A stretch of DNA of 64,000 bases. Source: Shewanella metallivivens (lineage in GTDB: Bacteria; Pseudomonadota; Gammaproteobacteria; Enterobacterales; Shewanellaceae). How positions within the stretch are numbered: the first letter of the stretch is position 1; the number at the start of each line of letters is the position of its first letter. The notes below the pieces were generated by a model. That model saw only the letters and a program-made list of their open reading frames with translations, made no database searches and was not told where the DNA came from. This document shows, piece by piece, positions 35,406 to 45,500 of this stretch. A program made the position numbers and the translations under genes. The stretch is from NCBI RefSeq assembly GCF_028750675.1, contig NZ_JAQQPZ010000015.1, positions 107,767 through 171,766 of the forward strand, read 5' to 3'.

Positions 35406-35825
35406 TTAACCTTTAATTTCTTTGCGGCTCTGGATCACCTTGCGATGCACGATTGAGTAATGGCGCAATCCCGCAGGGCCATGAGATACAATAACAGATA
35501 ATAGAATAATAAAGATGACTAATTCAGATTTACACTGACTTATTTGAATAAAAAAGCCAAGCAGTACAATCTTTAATAACGTTAATACCCCTTTCAGCTG
35601 AATAAGCCAACGCCAGTCCCGTATGATTTCCCAGCTCATCAATAACACTCCAGAGCAAACGGCAGCGAGCCAGTAGTTAAGCCACAATGATAAATCGAGA
35701 TCAAACATGATCCCGCCACCACTGCCAACGACACCAATAATATGAATCGCCCTCAGCGATGTTTTACTGATCCGCTCTATCCAAAATCGCCCTTCAGATA
35801 CGGGCATTTTATCTTTATTTTTCAT
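35406..35825 (-). CDS. membrane protein, unknown function
   Basis: A 139-residue protein with four predicted membrane helices. Conserved-looking features are RAIHIIGVVGSGGG at the first helix and SHGPAGLRHYSIVHRKV at the end. Paired His residues in membrane segments would allow haem binding, but that is only a guess. First gene of a pair with the 96-residue protein. A shorter start at the internal Met (PVSEGRFW...) is possible because the ribosome site at 35825 is weak. Confidence 0.75.
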   Translation of the reverse strand: MKNKDKMPVSEGRFWIERISKTSLRAIHIIGVVGSGGGIMFDLDLSLWLNYWLAAVCSGVLLMSWEIIRDWRWLIQLKGVLTLLKIVLLGFFIQISQCKSELVIFIILLSVIVSHGPAGLRHYSIVHRKVIQSRKEIKG

Positions 35826-36227
35826 AAGTGACTGTCTTCGTTTAAAAACACTTTAATACTAACAAGTAATGCTCATGTAAACAGTGATTGGCACGCCAAT
35901 TTGTGGTTTGTTTCACACACAACAGAATGTAATCATCAGCACAAAAATGTCTGCTCATCGTGTTTGACGCTAGTGATACGATGTTATTGATAGCCTATTT
36001 AATAGATAATGTGAGTTAAATAGAAAGATGACAACTGGGTTCTGGAGAGTTAACGCTTTATTTAGCGTAAAAGCCTAGATTAAGGGCAACGTAAACTTGA
36101 TCACAATTTGATGTTTATCCAATGTGATATTAACGACAACAACGGTGGATTCACATACAATTAACCTATCTTTTGGGGGGAGGCACAGACTCATCCTCAC
36201 CATCTACCACGGGTAATTTGGATACTT
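35826..36227. other. divergent intergenic region before ldhA
   Basis: A 402-bp gap between divergent genes. It contains a small dyad ACGCT/AGCGT (36053-36068), a GTTTCACACACAAC stretch, TTGATCACAATTTGATG (36099-36115) that only partly resembles FNR/CRP boxes, and a striking TTTTGGGGGGAGGC (about 36171-36184) about 45 bp before the ldhA ATG. I cannot assign a function to these. Confidence 0.45.
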
Positions 36228-37217
36228 ATGAGAATCGGATTTTTTAGCGCAAAGCCTTACGACATTGTTCATTTCAATCGTACTAATCAGCAATTTAATG
36301 TTGATATTGAATACTTTGATTACCGCCTATGCATGCAAAACGTCAAACTCGCTGAAGGCTATGAAGTGGTTTGCGCGTTTGTTAATGACTCATTATGTGA
36401 AGAAGTTTTGGTTGAGCTTGCTAAAGGTGGAACTAAAATTATTGCAATGCGCTGTGCTGGGTTCAACAATGTCGACCTTATTGCTGCTGAGCGTTTGGGC
36501 ATGAAAGTGGTTAACGTACCAGCTTACTCTCCTGAGTCAGTCGCAGAGCACTCAGTCGCATTAATGTTAACCTTAAATCGCAAAATCCATAAGGCATACC
36601 AGCGCACTCGTGATGCTAACTTTGCCTTGTCTGGCTTAGTGGGTTTTAACATGTTTGGCAAAACCGTTGGGGTGATTGGTACCGGTAAAATTGGTGTGGC
36701 AACGATCAAAATTTTACTGGGTTTTGGCTGTAAAGTGATCGCCTATGATCCGTATCCAAATCAAGCTGTCACTGACCTTGGTGTAGAGTATGTCGACTTA
36801 GATGCTCTATACCCTCAATGTGACATCATCAGTTTGCACTGCCCACTGACTAAAGATAATCATCACTTACTTAACCAAGCAAGTTTTAAGAGAATGAAGC
36901 CAGGCGTAATGGTAATAAACACCAGTCGTGGCGGGCTATTAAATGCATTTGATGCGATGGAAGCATTGAAAGAGGGTCATATTGGTTCGCTAGGTTTAGA
37001 TGTTTACGAAAACGAAAAAGGATTGTTCTTTGAAGATAAGTCGAGTGAAATTATTCAAGATGATGTGTTTCGCCGTTTATCAGCATGTCATAATGTAATC
37101 TTTACTGGACACCAAGCGTTTTTAACTGACGAAGCACTGAATGCTATCGCATCGACTACGTTAACGAACGTCACTCAATTAATGTCAGGTGCAGTGTGTG
37201 ACAATGAGTTGTTTTAG
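36228..37217 (+). CDS. ldhA: fermentative D-lactate dehydrogenase
   Basis: An NADH-dependent 2-hydroxyacid dehydrogenase that reduces pyruvate to D-lactate. Its length of 329 residues equals that of E. coli LdhA. The substrate-binding half has MRCAGFNNVDLIAAERLG with the conserved Asn/Arg. The Rossmann motif is GKTVGVIGTGKIGVATIKIL (about 144-163). The catalytic triad appears as Arg in NTSRGGLLN, Glu in LGLDVYENEKGLF and His in FTGHQAFLT. It is followed 50 bp later by a dienelactone-hydrolase-like gene on the same strand. Only a weak GGAT precedes the ATG. Confidence 0.93.
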   Translation: MRIGFFSAKPYDIVHFNRTNQQFNVDIEYFDYRLCMQNVKLAEGYEVVCAFVNDSLCEEVLVELAKGGTKIIAMRCAGFNNVDLIAAERLGMKVVNVPAYSPESVAEHSVALMLTLNRKIHKAYQRTRDANFALSGLVGFNMFGKTVGVIGTGKIGVATIKILLGFGCKVIAYDPYPNQAVTDLGVEYVDLDALYPQCDIISLHCPLTKDNHHLLNQASFKRMKPGVMVINTSRGGLLNAFDAMEALKEGHIGSLGLDVYENEKGLFFEDKSSEIIQDDVFRRLSACHNVIFTGHQAFLTDEALNAIASTTLTNVTQLMSGAVCDNELF

Positions 37218-37269
37218 TTTTGCTAACGGCTAACTTTCATCACCAGCATGACAATGGAGTGGGGATAAT

Positions 37270-38007
37270 ATGATTACTAAAACTGAAGTGCACGACATTG
37301 CAACGCCCACAGGCGTAATGCGTACAACCTTGTATCGCCCTGATAGCAAAGGCCAATTTGCGACAATTATTTTTTATTCAGAAATATTTCAGCAAACGGC
37401 TCCCATAGCGCGCTCTGCGGCGATTCTTGCCGGTCATGGTTTTGTGGTGCTTGTGCCTGAAGTGTTTCATGAGTTAAACCCAATCGGTACCGTACTCGCG
37501 TATGACGAAGCGGGTAAAGATAAAGGCAATGCTGACAAATGGGCTAAACCGCTAGAGCAGCATGATAGTGACACTCAAGCGTTAGTCGACTTTGCTCGTT
37601 CGCAGTCATTTTGCTCAGATAAAGTGGGTGCAATGGGCGTGTGCATTGGAGGTCATTTAGCTTACCGCGCGGCATTAACCCCTGACATCAGCGGTGCTTT
37701 TTGTTTATACCCGACCGACATTCATTCTAATACCTTACCTTGCCAAGCGGGTAATGACTCTCTGACCCGTTCAGGGGATATAAAGGGCGAGTTAGTCATG
37801 GTGTTTGGTAAACAAGATCCGCATGTGAGCAAAGAAGGGCGAAAGCTTATTTATCAGAAGCTTGAACAAGTGAATGCTAATTTTACTTGGCTTGAAGTTA
37901 ATGCTCAGCACGCCTTTATGCGTGATGAAGGTGAGCGATATGATGCCGCATTAGCGTTGCAAATGTATTTGCAGTCGGTGGCGTTTTTTCAGCGAGTGTT
38001 GAACTAG
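37270..38007 (+). CDS. dienelactone hydrolase family protein
   Basis: A 245-residue alpha/beta hydrolase. The nucleophile motif GVCIGGH (about 122-128) carries Cys in place of Ser, as in dienelactone hydrolases; Asp lies in FGKQDPHV and His in NAQHAFMRDEG. GGGGAT precedes the ATG. It may form a unit with ldhA. The substrate is unknown; many chromosomal members are not involved in chloroaromatic breakdown. Confidence 0.9.
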   Translation: MITKTEVHDIATPTGVMRTTLYRPDSKGQFATIIFYSEIFQQTAPIARSAAILAGHGFVVLVPEVFHELNPIGTVLAYDEAGKDKGNADKWAKPLEQHDSDTQALVDFARSQSFCSDKVGAMGVCIGGHLAYRAALTPDISGAFCLYPTDIHSNTLPCQAGNDSLTRSGDIKGELVMVFGKQDPHVSKEGRKLIYQKLEQVNANFTWLEVNAQHAFMRDEGERYDAALALQMYLQSVAFFQRVLN

Positions 38008-38025
38008 CATCAATGGCTTTGACAC

Positions 38026-38061
38026 AAATGAAAAAAGGCGCATTCGTGTCTTTTTTCATTT
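38026..38061. terminator. bidirectional terminator
   Basis: AAATGAAAAAAGGCGC-ATTC-GTGTCTTTTTTCATTT pairs over about 15 positions between the convergent hydrolase and MscS genes. Confidence 0.8.
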
Positions 38062-38088
38062 ATGTCGGTAAACACTTACTGCAATGGG

Positions 38089-38628
38089 TCATTTACGCTT
38101 TGGGATCACTCGTCGAGTGGCGGTTTTTTGGGTTGCCACGTCATTATTAGGGAGTTTAACTACCCCTTTTTGCAACAACAAGCTGTTTGGGTAAGTCATC
38201 ACATCACCGGAATCGCGTTTTAGCAAAATATGAAACAGTGCTATTTCGACAATCACCCCAGACATGTCTTCATCTTTTTCAACAATACGAATGCGATCGC
38301 CAATACGATAGGGGAAAACAAAAAATATCAGTACACCAGCGGTGATGTTGCTCAAAATTGACCACTGCGCAAATAAGGCCACACCTAGCACAGCAAACGC
38401 CGACGAAACAAAAAGAGACACTTCTTGGTAGCCTAATCCCAGCGATACAGCCATGACCGACAAAGTAACAAAAAACATAAAGTACGATATTAGCCGGGTG
38501 ACCATCCTGCTACGCACTTCATTAACTTGTTTTTTCTTTGCTTGCTGACGGATCCAATGGCTCACCTGACGCTGAGCAAAAGTAAATACAGCCAAATATG
38601 CAATACACATCAATAACTGATTAAACAT
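38089..38628 (-). CDS. small MscS-family mechanosensitive channel
   Basis: A 179-residue inner-membrane protein. Two to three hydrophobic helices (about 1-20, 45-68, 72-100) include the pore-lining Gly/Ala helix SAFAVLGVALFAQWSILSNI. The MscS beta domain follows (FPYRIGDRIRI, then YPNSLLLQKGV). It is much shorter than MscS (about 286) and lacks most of the C-terminal vestibule, ending in a basic tail. AGGA before the ATG supports the start. It is divergent from the spermidine-synthase-like gene. Confidence 0.88.
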   Translation of the reverse strand: MFNQLLMCIAYLAVFTFAQRQVSHWIRQQAKKKQVNEVRSRMVTRLISYFMFFVTLSVMAVSLGLGYQEVSLFVSSAFAVLGVALFAQWSILSNITAGVLIFFVFPYRIGDRIRIVEKDEDMSGVIVEIALFHILLKRDSGDVMTYPNSLLLQKGVVKLPNNDVATQKTATRRVIPKRK

Positions 38629-38759
38629 CTCGGTTTCCTGCTAGAAAAAATTCACGCTTATAAATGGCCATAAGCCACGGACTTGTGGCATTAACCTAGG
38701 GTACAATATGGCTTTGTTGCTGGCGAAATCCATTAGCCAAGCCTGCCATAGAGTGAAGT

Positions 38760-39503
38760 ATGTCCGATTATAAAGTATTGCATGTCGACAGTGATAGTTT
38801 TGGTGATTTTTGTGTGCTCGATGATGGCGATTATCGCGTGTTATCCTTTGGCGACAATGACGAACAAAGTAAAATGGACAAAGTATCCCCTCATGTACCA
38901 CAGCATACTTATGTGCAAGCCATGTTGTCGGTATTGTTATTTACCCAACCTAAAAGTGTGATTATTTTAGGTTTAGGTGGCGGCGCATTAGTCCATTCGC
39001 TTCGCCATGTTGATGCCGCCATTAAAATAACCGCAGTAGAATTACGTCACCGCGTGATAGAAGTGGCAAAACGCTTTTTTCAGTTGCCCTTGAGTAAAAA
39101 GCTGACGTTAATTAATCAAGACGCTAATGTTTTTTTGGCCGGTGGCGAGCATAAAAAAGTCGATGTGATTTTTGCCGATATATACAGTAACAAAGGTGTT
39201 GATAAACAGCAGTTAACGGATTTATTCATTAATCAAAGTAAACGGTTATTAAAAGCAGATGGCTTTTTAGTGCTTAATTGTTGGAAAGAACATAGCCGTG
39301 ATAGCCACTTGCGCGACACGCTTTATCGCCACTTCACTTATGTATACGCTTGCTTAACTGGTGGCGGCAACTGGGTGGTTTATGCCACTAATGGTAGTGG
39401 TAACTTTGCAGGGGCTAACAATAAGCAGGCATTACAGCACTTATCACAAAAGCTTGATACTAATATTAGTCGAGTGTTGACCCGTTTTGGCCCATGGCAA
39501 TAG
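38760..39503 (+). CDS. spermidine-synthase-like methyltransferase-fold protein
   Basis: A 247-residue protein with the SpeE-type Rossmann domain: VIILGLGGGALVHSLRH (about 67-83) as the cofactor loop, the acidic ITAVELRHRVIEVA, then VDVIFADIYS. The N-terminal beta hairpin of true spermidine synthases is shortened, and the usual substrate Asp region is altered to IYSNKGVD, so it may not make polyamines. Similar stand-alone proteins are common in gammaproteobacteria and uncharacterised. Confidence 0.8.
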   Translation: MSDYKVLHVDSDSFGDFCVLDDGDYRVLSFGDNDEQSKMDKVSPHVPQHTYVQAMLSVLLFTQPKSVIILGLGGGALVHSLRHVDAAIKITAVELRHRVIEVAKRFFQLPLSKKLTLINQDANVFLAGGEHKKVDVIFADIYSNKGVDKQQLTDLFINQSKRLLKADGFLVLNCWKEHSRDSHLRDTLYRHFTYVYACLTGGGNWVVYATNGSGNFAGANNKQALQHLSQKLDTNISRVLTRFGPWQ

Positions 39504-39713
39504 CGTGGATTTACAAGACATGGCGCTATTCAATTTTATCGATTAATAATAAGTTCAATATAAAAAACCGATTAAGGTGATAGTTTTTATCCGTTATACT
39601 TAATCATTCTCCATCGCTATTATAGTTCACATCAGATGACGAGCAGCTTGTTCATCATCTCCGACGCCACAAGGTTGTCGGTTAACGTGAATCTTAATCT
39701 AATGGAGCATGAC

Positions 39714-40283
39714 ATGACACAATCTATCATCAACAGCACTATCAAGCCATTTAAAGCAACTGCATTTCACAACGGTGCATTCGTAGACGTGACCGAGCAA
39801 GACTTATTAGGTAAATGGTCTGTTGTATTTTTCTACCCAGCTGATTTCACTTTCGTATGTCCTACTGAATTAGGTGACATGGCTGACCATTACGAAAAAC
39901 TACAAGCTATGGGCGTAGAAGTTTACTCAGTGTCAACTGACACTCACTTCACTCACAAAGCATGGCACGCAAGTTCAGACACTATCGGTAAAATCACTTA
40001 CCCAATGATTGGTGACCCAACTGGCACAATCACTCGTAACTTCGGTGTGATGATTGAAGAAGATGGTTTAGCACTACGTGGTACTTTTGTGATGAACCCA
40101 GAAGGCGAAGTTAAAGTAGCTGAAATTCACGACCTAGGTATTGGCCGTAGCGCTTCAGAACTTGTTCGTAAAATTCAAGCTGCACAATATGTTGCAACTC
40201 ACGATGGCGAAGTATGTCCAGCTAAATGGCAGCCAGGTGAAGAAACATTAGCACCTTCAATTGACCTAGTAGGTAAAATCTAA
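39714..40283 (+). CDS. ahpC: alkyl hydroperoxide reductase peroxidase subunit
   Basis: A typical 2-Cys peroxiredoxin of 189 residues. The frame extends to 39636, but GGAG lies 6 nt before the ATG at 39714, which starts the family N-terminus MTQSIINSTIKPFKA. The peroxidatic Cys49 is in DFTFVCPTE and the resolving Cys168 in GEVCPAKW. It reduces H2O2, organic peroxides and peroxynitrite and is recycled by AhpF, encoded downstream. The codon use looks strongly biased (GGT, CGT, AAC, GAA), as expected for an abundant protein. I could not make out a good OxyR site in the 210-bp upstream gap. Confidence 0.97.
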   Translation: MTQSIINSTIKPFKATAFHNGAFVDVTEQDLLGKWSVVFFYPADFTFVCPTELGDMADHYEKLQAMGVEVYSVSTDTHFTHKAWHASSDTIGKITYPMIGDPTGTITRNFGVMIEEDGLALRGTFVMNPEGEVKVAEIHDLGIGRSASELVRKIQAAQYVATHDGEVCPAKWQPGEETLAPSIDLVGKI

Positions 40284-40321
40284 CTGCTAAGTTCACCCTT
40301 AGGTTAGTAATATCATCTCCA

Positions 40322-40352
40322 GTTAGTCGGTGTTCCCCCGGCACCGACTAAC
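40322..40352 (+). promoter_or_regulatory. strong hairpin between ahpC and ahpF
   Basis: GTTAGTCGGTG and CACCGACTAAC form an 11-bp perfect stem without a following T-run. It may stabilise the 3' end of ahpC mRNA or limit readthrough into ahpF, fitting the higher AhpC demand. Confidence 0.7.
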
Positions 40353-40394
40353 ACTCTCCACTTTTTCAATATTTTCCCTTTTTTAGGAGTTGTT

Positions 40395-41960
40395 ATGTTA
40401 GACGCGAATGTTAAAAATCAACTGAAAACCTATCTGCAAAACCTCAAGCGCCCAGTTGAACTTGTCGTGTCTGCGGATGACTCAAACAAAGCCAAAGAGT
40501 TAAGCAGTTTGGCGCAAGATATTGTTGATTCATCTGATCTAGTGTCAGTAACCTATCAACAAGGTAAACGCACACCCAGTATGAGTGTGATTAACCCACA
40601 AAATGGCACCAACATTACGTTTGCTGGTTTACCAATGGGTCATGAATTTACCTCACTTGTATTAGCGCTATTACACAGTGGCGGCCACCCAATTAAATTG
40701 GATGAGCAAGTCATTGAGCAAATTCGTCAGTTACCTGGTGAGTTTCATTTCGAAACGTATGTGTCATTAAGTTGCCAAACCTGTCCTGAAGTGATTCAGG
40801 CACTGAACATGATGGCGGCAATTAACCCAAATATTACTAACGTGATGATCGACGGTGCACTGTTCCAAGAGGAAGTCACCGAGCGCAATATCATGTCAGT
40901 ACCATCAGTATTTTTAAACGGCGAGGCCTTCTCTGTTGGTGCTATTAGCGTCGTTGAAGTACTGAACAAGTTAGACAAAAATGCAGCTGGTAGACAAGCT
41001 GAGCAACTCAACAAAAAGTCAGCATTTGACGTGTTAGTTGTTGGCGGTGGCCCTGCCGGAGCAGCGGCTGCGATATACTCTGCTCGTAAAGGCTTAAACA
41101 CAGGTATTGTTGCCGATAAATTTGGCGGTCAAGTGGCTGAAACGGTTGGCATCGAAAACTTTATCTCTGTGTCTAAAACCGAAGGCCCAAAACTGGTTGC
41201 CAATTTAGAAGCACACGTTAAAGACTATGACGTCGATATTATGGCTAACCAGCGTGCATTAAGCCTCGCTAAAAATGGCCTATTTGATGTGACGCTAGAA
41301 AGCGGCGCAACCTTAAGCAGTAAAACCGTATTGTTGGCAACTGGCGCACGTTGGAGAGAAATGAACGTGCCTGGTGAGCAAGAATACCGCGGTAAAGGTG
41401 TCGCATATTGCCCACACTGTGATGGCCCGTTATTTAAAGGCAAACGTGTTGCCGTAATTGGTGGTGGTAACTCTGGTATTGAAGCCGCCATTGACTTAGC
41501 TAACATTGTTGAACATGTCACAGTGCTTGAATTTGACAGCAAGTTACGTGCAGATGAAGTGCTGCAGCGTAAAGCTAAATCAATGGGTAATATTACAATT
41601 ATTACTCAAGCGCAAACCACAGAAGTGAAAGGCGATGGTACTCGTGTAAGCAGCTTGGTTTATACCGACCGTGCAAGCGGCGAAAGCAAAGAGGTCATCT
41701 TAGCCGGTATCTTTGTGCAAATTGGTTTAGTGCCAAACACAGAATGGTTAAAAGGTGTTGTCGATATGACGCCTCGCGGCGAGATTATCGTTGATGAGCG
41801 CGGTCAAACATCGATTCCTGGTGTGTTTGCCGCCGGTGATGTGACTAACACACCTTACAAGCAAATTATTATTGCCATGGGCAGTGGTGCAACTGCATCT
41901 CTTGGGGCGTTTGATTACTTAATCCGACACTCAGAAGAAACAGATGTAAAAGCAGCTTAA
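40395..41960 (+). CDS. ahpF: alkyl hydroperoxide reductase flavoprotein subunit
   Basis: An NADH-dependent disulfide reductase that recycles AhpC, 521 residues as in E. coli. The N-terminal tandem thioredoxin-fold domain has its redox pair Cys127/Cys130 (SCQTCPE). FAD-binding VLVVGGGPAGAAAAIYSA lies near 213-230, and the second redox pair Cys339/Cys342 in AYCPHCDGPLF. The NAD motif is VAVIGGGNSGIEAAIDLA, and the C-terminal FAD segment is TSIPGVFAAGDVTNTPY. AGGAG precedes the ATG. It follows ahpC after 111 bp with an intervening hairpin. Confidence 0.97.
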   Translation: MLDANVKNQLKTYLQNLKRPVELVVSADDSNKAKELSSLAQDIVDSSDLVSVTYQQGKRTPSMSVINPQNGTNITFAGLPMGHEFTSLVLALLHSGGHPIKLDEQVIEQIRQLPGEFHFETYVSLSCQTCPEVIQALNMMAAINPNITNVMIDGALFQEEVTERNIMSVPSVFLNGEAFSVGAISVVEVLNKLDKNAAGRQAEQLNKKSAFDVLVVGGGPAGAAAAIYSARKGLNTGIVADKFGGQVAETVGIENFISVSKTEGPKLVANLEAHVKDYDVDIMANQRALSLAKNGLFDVTLESGATLSSKTVLLATGARWREMNVPGEQEYRGKGVAYCPHCDGPLFKGKRVAVIGGGNSGIEAAIDLANIVEHVTVLEFDSKLRADEVLQRKAKSMGNITIITQAQTTEVKGDGTRVSSLVYTDRASGESKEVILAGIFVQIGLVPNTEWLKGVVDMTPRGEIIVDERGQTSIPGVFAAGDVTNTPYKQIIIAMGSGATASLGAFDYLIRHSEETDVKAA

Positions 41961-41988
41961 TCAGCTAATATAACTGCTGTTATTATCA

Positions 41989-42018
41989 ATGCCGCTCATA
42001 TCAATGAGCGGCATTTTT
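41989..42018 (+). terminator. terminator of ahpF
   Basis: AATGCCGCTCAT-ATCA-ATGAGCGGCATTTTT is a 12-bp stem with a T-run. Confidence 0.95.
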
Positions 42019-42110
42019 GTATATTTATACCATTCTCTCTAGCTTATCTTTTTTTCTCACGCACTAATTGAGCACTATCACAGCAATTGCACTTAATTGT
42101 TGTCATGTTA

Positions 42111-42369
42111 TACCATTCCACGTTAATAAGTGATGGCTCAGCGAGAGTTTAAAAGGGCTTAAATAAGGCGCATGACTGAATGAATAGTTGTTCTCTTTCG
42201 AAGTCATGCAACGCAGTGTAAGCCCTTTTAAAACTCGCCTGAAAGGAATGCCCCAGCCGCTTTTGCTCTGCGTTCTCGCTATTTGAAAGGGAACATTACT
42301 ACATAGCTACGCCTTAATCAAAAACCGCTGGACGCATTCTGAGTGGTCACTTATTAATGCGGATTGGTA
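42111..42369 (+). mobile_element. MITE-like element, copy 1
   Basis: About 259 bp starting TACCATTCC and ending with the inverted complement (ATTGGTA). Terminal inverted repeats of about 24 bp carry a few mismatches. Inside, TTTAAAAGGGCTTA and TAAGCCCTTTTAAA are perfect inverted arms. It has no ORF of its own. It is the most diverged of the three copies in the window and lies between ahpF and the SMC-like operon. TA at both outer ends suggests TA target duplication, as for IS630/mariner-type elements. Confidence 0.85.
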
Positions 42370-42541
42370 TTAAGCGTCACTTTCTAATGAAATAGCGTAT
42401 TATCAAGACAATTTTTTGCTGAAAATTGCCTCAAGACGATGTTTGATTTACTTTAATCAGATTCAAAAATGTGATGCCAGTTTTTCGGCGCTATTTTGCT
42501 TATTTTTCACTGTAATGTGAGTTGTTTGGAAAAGGATTATC
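42370..42541 (+). promoter_or_regulatory. leader and promoter region of the SMC-like operon
   Basis: An AT-rich 172-bp stretch between the MITE and the first gene. It ends in AAAAGGATTATC, a good ribosome site 5-6 nt before the ATG. I cannot fix the -35/-10 pair with confidence; no sigma-54 or CRP consensus is present. Confidence 0.5.
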
Positions 42542-45500
42542 ATGCCAAGCTTGATTAGAATCGTATTAATTAATACTCACCTGCCAGGTGTGGTCGAATT
42601 GCTATTAAAAGGCCACACCAACATTTGTGGTACCAACGCCTCAGGTAAAACGACCTTGCAGCGCCTAGTGCCAGTATTTTATGGTGAATATCCAAGTCGC
42701 GTCGTGCCATCAACCCGTGACAGTTTTGAACGTTGGTACTTACCGCACGATTCGAGCTACATCATTTACGAATATCAAAAAGATGACGGCTTACTGTATC
42801 AAGCAGTATTAGCGTCAGCAGGCGACGGTAAAGGGGTTAATTATCGCTTTATTGCACGTGGTTTTGAGCTTGAGGATTACATAAAATCCCGCAATGGCGA
42901 CACCATTATTTGCCATTCGATGGCCGAGCTTGGCCGCGAAGTTAAACGCGAAGGCATCGCGCACACTAACTTGCTTAATACGCGTGAGTTTCGTGCCATT
43001 ATTCAAAACGATCGCAGCTTATTGAACACTGGCAGTAACCGCAATGAGTTGCGTACTTATGCGCGTCAATTCTCACTATGTGACGGCGAACACAGCCTGC
43101 GCCACATTGAAAAACTCGCCAAAGCCGTGCATTCCAAAGAAGGCAAAATGGAAACGGTTAAATCCATGATCGCCGCCATTTTAGAAGAAGACGGAGTAAA
43201 CCCGCCAACCTCACGCCTTAACCCTCAGCGAGTAGAAACCTGGATCCGCGAAAGCCAGCTAGTACAAGGTTTTGAGCAAATTCGTCCAGAATACGACAAA
43301 CTTGAACAAGAGTTTAACCAACTACTGAGCGCCGAATTACGCCTGTCTAGTTTGTCGCGCGGCTACCGTAACGACGAAACCTTAGAAGCCGAACGCCAAG
43401 ACCGCAATCAAACCTTAGGTAAAGAATTAAACCTAAAACTGCGCTTACTAGACGATGAGTGGAAAGATGTCCGTGACGAGCTCAACCAAGAATTGTCCGC
43501 AGCCAAAGGTGACGTGGGAAAATTTGAATATGAGTTAGATGCCATAGAAGACCAACACGCTGCCTTTTTAGATGCCGACATTGAACAGGCCAAAGCGGAT
43601 TTAGACAATTTACCTAACTGGCGAAGTGACCTTGAAAACCTTAACGAACGCCATAAGCTGCAAACCGAAAAACACCAAGATATTGAAGCGGCATTTAACG
43701 CTCGTCGCAGTAAAATTGCTGAACAATTACACCGTGAACTAGAGTCATTACACACAGAGCAAGACACACTGCGTGAGGCGCGAGATAAACAACGTGAGTT
43801 AGCAAACGACGATTTAGCGCAGCTTGAGCAACAATGGCGTGAGCAAACTGACGCGGGTAAAGCCAAATTCAGCGAACAAGAATACCAACTTAAATTGCAG
43901 GCAGCAGAGCTTAAGCATCAAGTGGATGGTGTGACCTACACCGAAGATGAAAAAATGCGCTTGGCGATTTTTGATGAGCGCATCAGCCTTGCCGACGAAG
44001 AACAAGAAACCTGTAATGCCAAGGTTGAACGCTTAACTACCGAAGAGCGTAAGCAGCGCGCTAAGCGTGATCAGGCTAACGAAGCCCTGCGCATTGCCAG
44101 TATTCGTGTGAGCGAGCGCGAAAACGCCAAAGAAGAATTGCATCACATGTTATTCCCACAGTCGCACACACTGCTGGAGTTTTTACGTAAAGAGGCTCAA
44201 GGTTGGGAGCAATCATTTGGTAAAGTGATAGCCCCAGAGTTGTTGCACCGTAGCGACTTACACCCAAGTTTCACTCAAGACAGCAGCGACAGCTTATTTG
44301 GCGTGCATTTAGATCTTAAAGCCATCGACGTGCCAGAATATGCGACTTCTGAGCAAGACCTGCGTATTCGGTTCGCCAAAGCCGAAGAAGCACTGCAAAG
44401 CGCGCAAGACATTCATGCCGAAGCTGAAGATCAGCTCGTTGCAATGAATGCGGCATTAGATACTGTTACCCGCGAACTCACTTTTGCCCGTACAGCATAC
44501 AAAAATAGCCGTGAAGATTTACGCCGGCTCTTTGATGAAAAGCGCAGCGAGCAACAAAAGATCAACCAAGCCGTCGCCGATCGCAAAGCCGAATCGGGTA
44601 AGCGTATCGTGCAACTCGATAACGAATTAAAGCAGTTGCATAACCAGCATCTTGAGTGGCTAGCTGAACAAAAAGACCAGGCGCTTGAAGCGCGTATGGA
44701 CAAAAATGCTTACTGGCAAGAAGTGGTTGGCGCAATTGACAATCAACTTGGACAAGTTAAAGCCAATATTGAGCAGCGCCGTACTAACGCTAAAACAGAA
44801 CAAAAAGCCTGCGAAACCTGGTATAAAAATGAGCTTAAATCCCGCGGTGTCGACGAAGGCACCATTTTAGCGCTTAAAAAGCAAATTCGTGAACTTGAAG
44901 CGCAAATAAGCAAGGCAGAGCAGCGTCGTAGTGAGGTGTTACGTTATGACGATTGGTACCAACATACTTGGTTAGTGCGCAAGCCTAAACTGCAAGCACA
45001 GTTGGCTGATGTGAAACGCGCCGCCCTAGAGCTTGAACAACAATTAACAGCCAAAACCGCCGAGATTAAACAGCGCCGTGCCCAATTAGAAACAGAGCGT
45101 AAAGCCTGCGATGCAGCCCAGGTTGAAGCGTCTGAAAATCTCACCAAACTGCGTGCGGTAATGCGTAAGTTGGCCGAGCTGAAGTTACCGCCCAATAACG
45201 ACGAAGCCATCGGCAGCATTGGTGAGCGTCTGCGCCAAGGCGAAGACTTATTGCTAAAGCGTGACTATTTAATGGGGTCGGTGAAGCAATATGTTGAGCA
45301 TTTCGACTCAGTGATTGCCAGTAAATCGGGCTCAAGTTTGGCCGAATTTTGGGAGCGCGCGCGTGACGAGTCTAGTTTTGTCAATGACAAAGGCATTCGC
45401 TTACTCGACTACCGTAAATTAGTGCCACAGCTTGAGCAGTTACTCAATGTGATGGTGCCGCAATCGTTAATGGCAATTCGCGAGCAAGGGCGTATTTTTG

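Noticed and set aside
36171..36184. GGGGGGAGG before ldhA as its ribosome binding site
   Set aside because: It is about 45 bp from the ATG, too far for a ribosome site; its role is unclear.
39560..39640. Possible OxyR site upstream of ahpC
   Set aside because: Only one ATAG element fits; the others at 11-bp spacing match poorly.
42111..42369. The 260-bp repeats as integron attC sites, or as a conserved small RNA gene
   Set aside because: The terminal inverted repeats, TA at the borders and insertion into a coding end fit a MITE better; attC core sites are absent.
43408..45335. Long minus-strand ORFs rich in Ser and Cys inside the SMC-like gene
   Set aside because: They are the reverse reading of a Glu/Gln/Arg-rich coiled coil, a common artefact.
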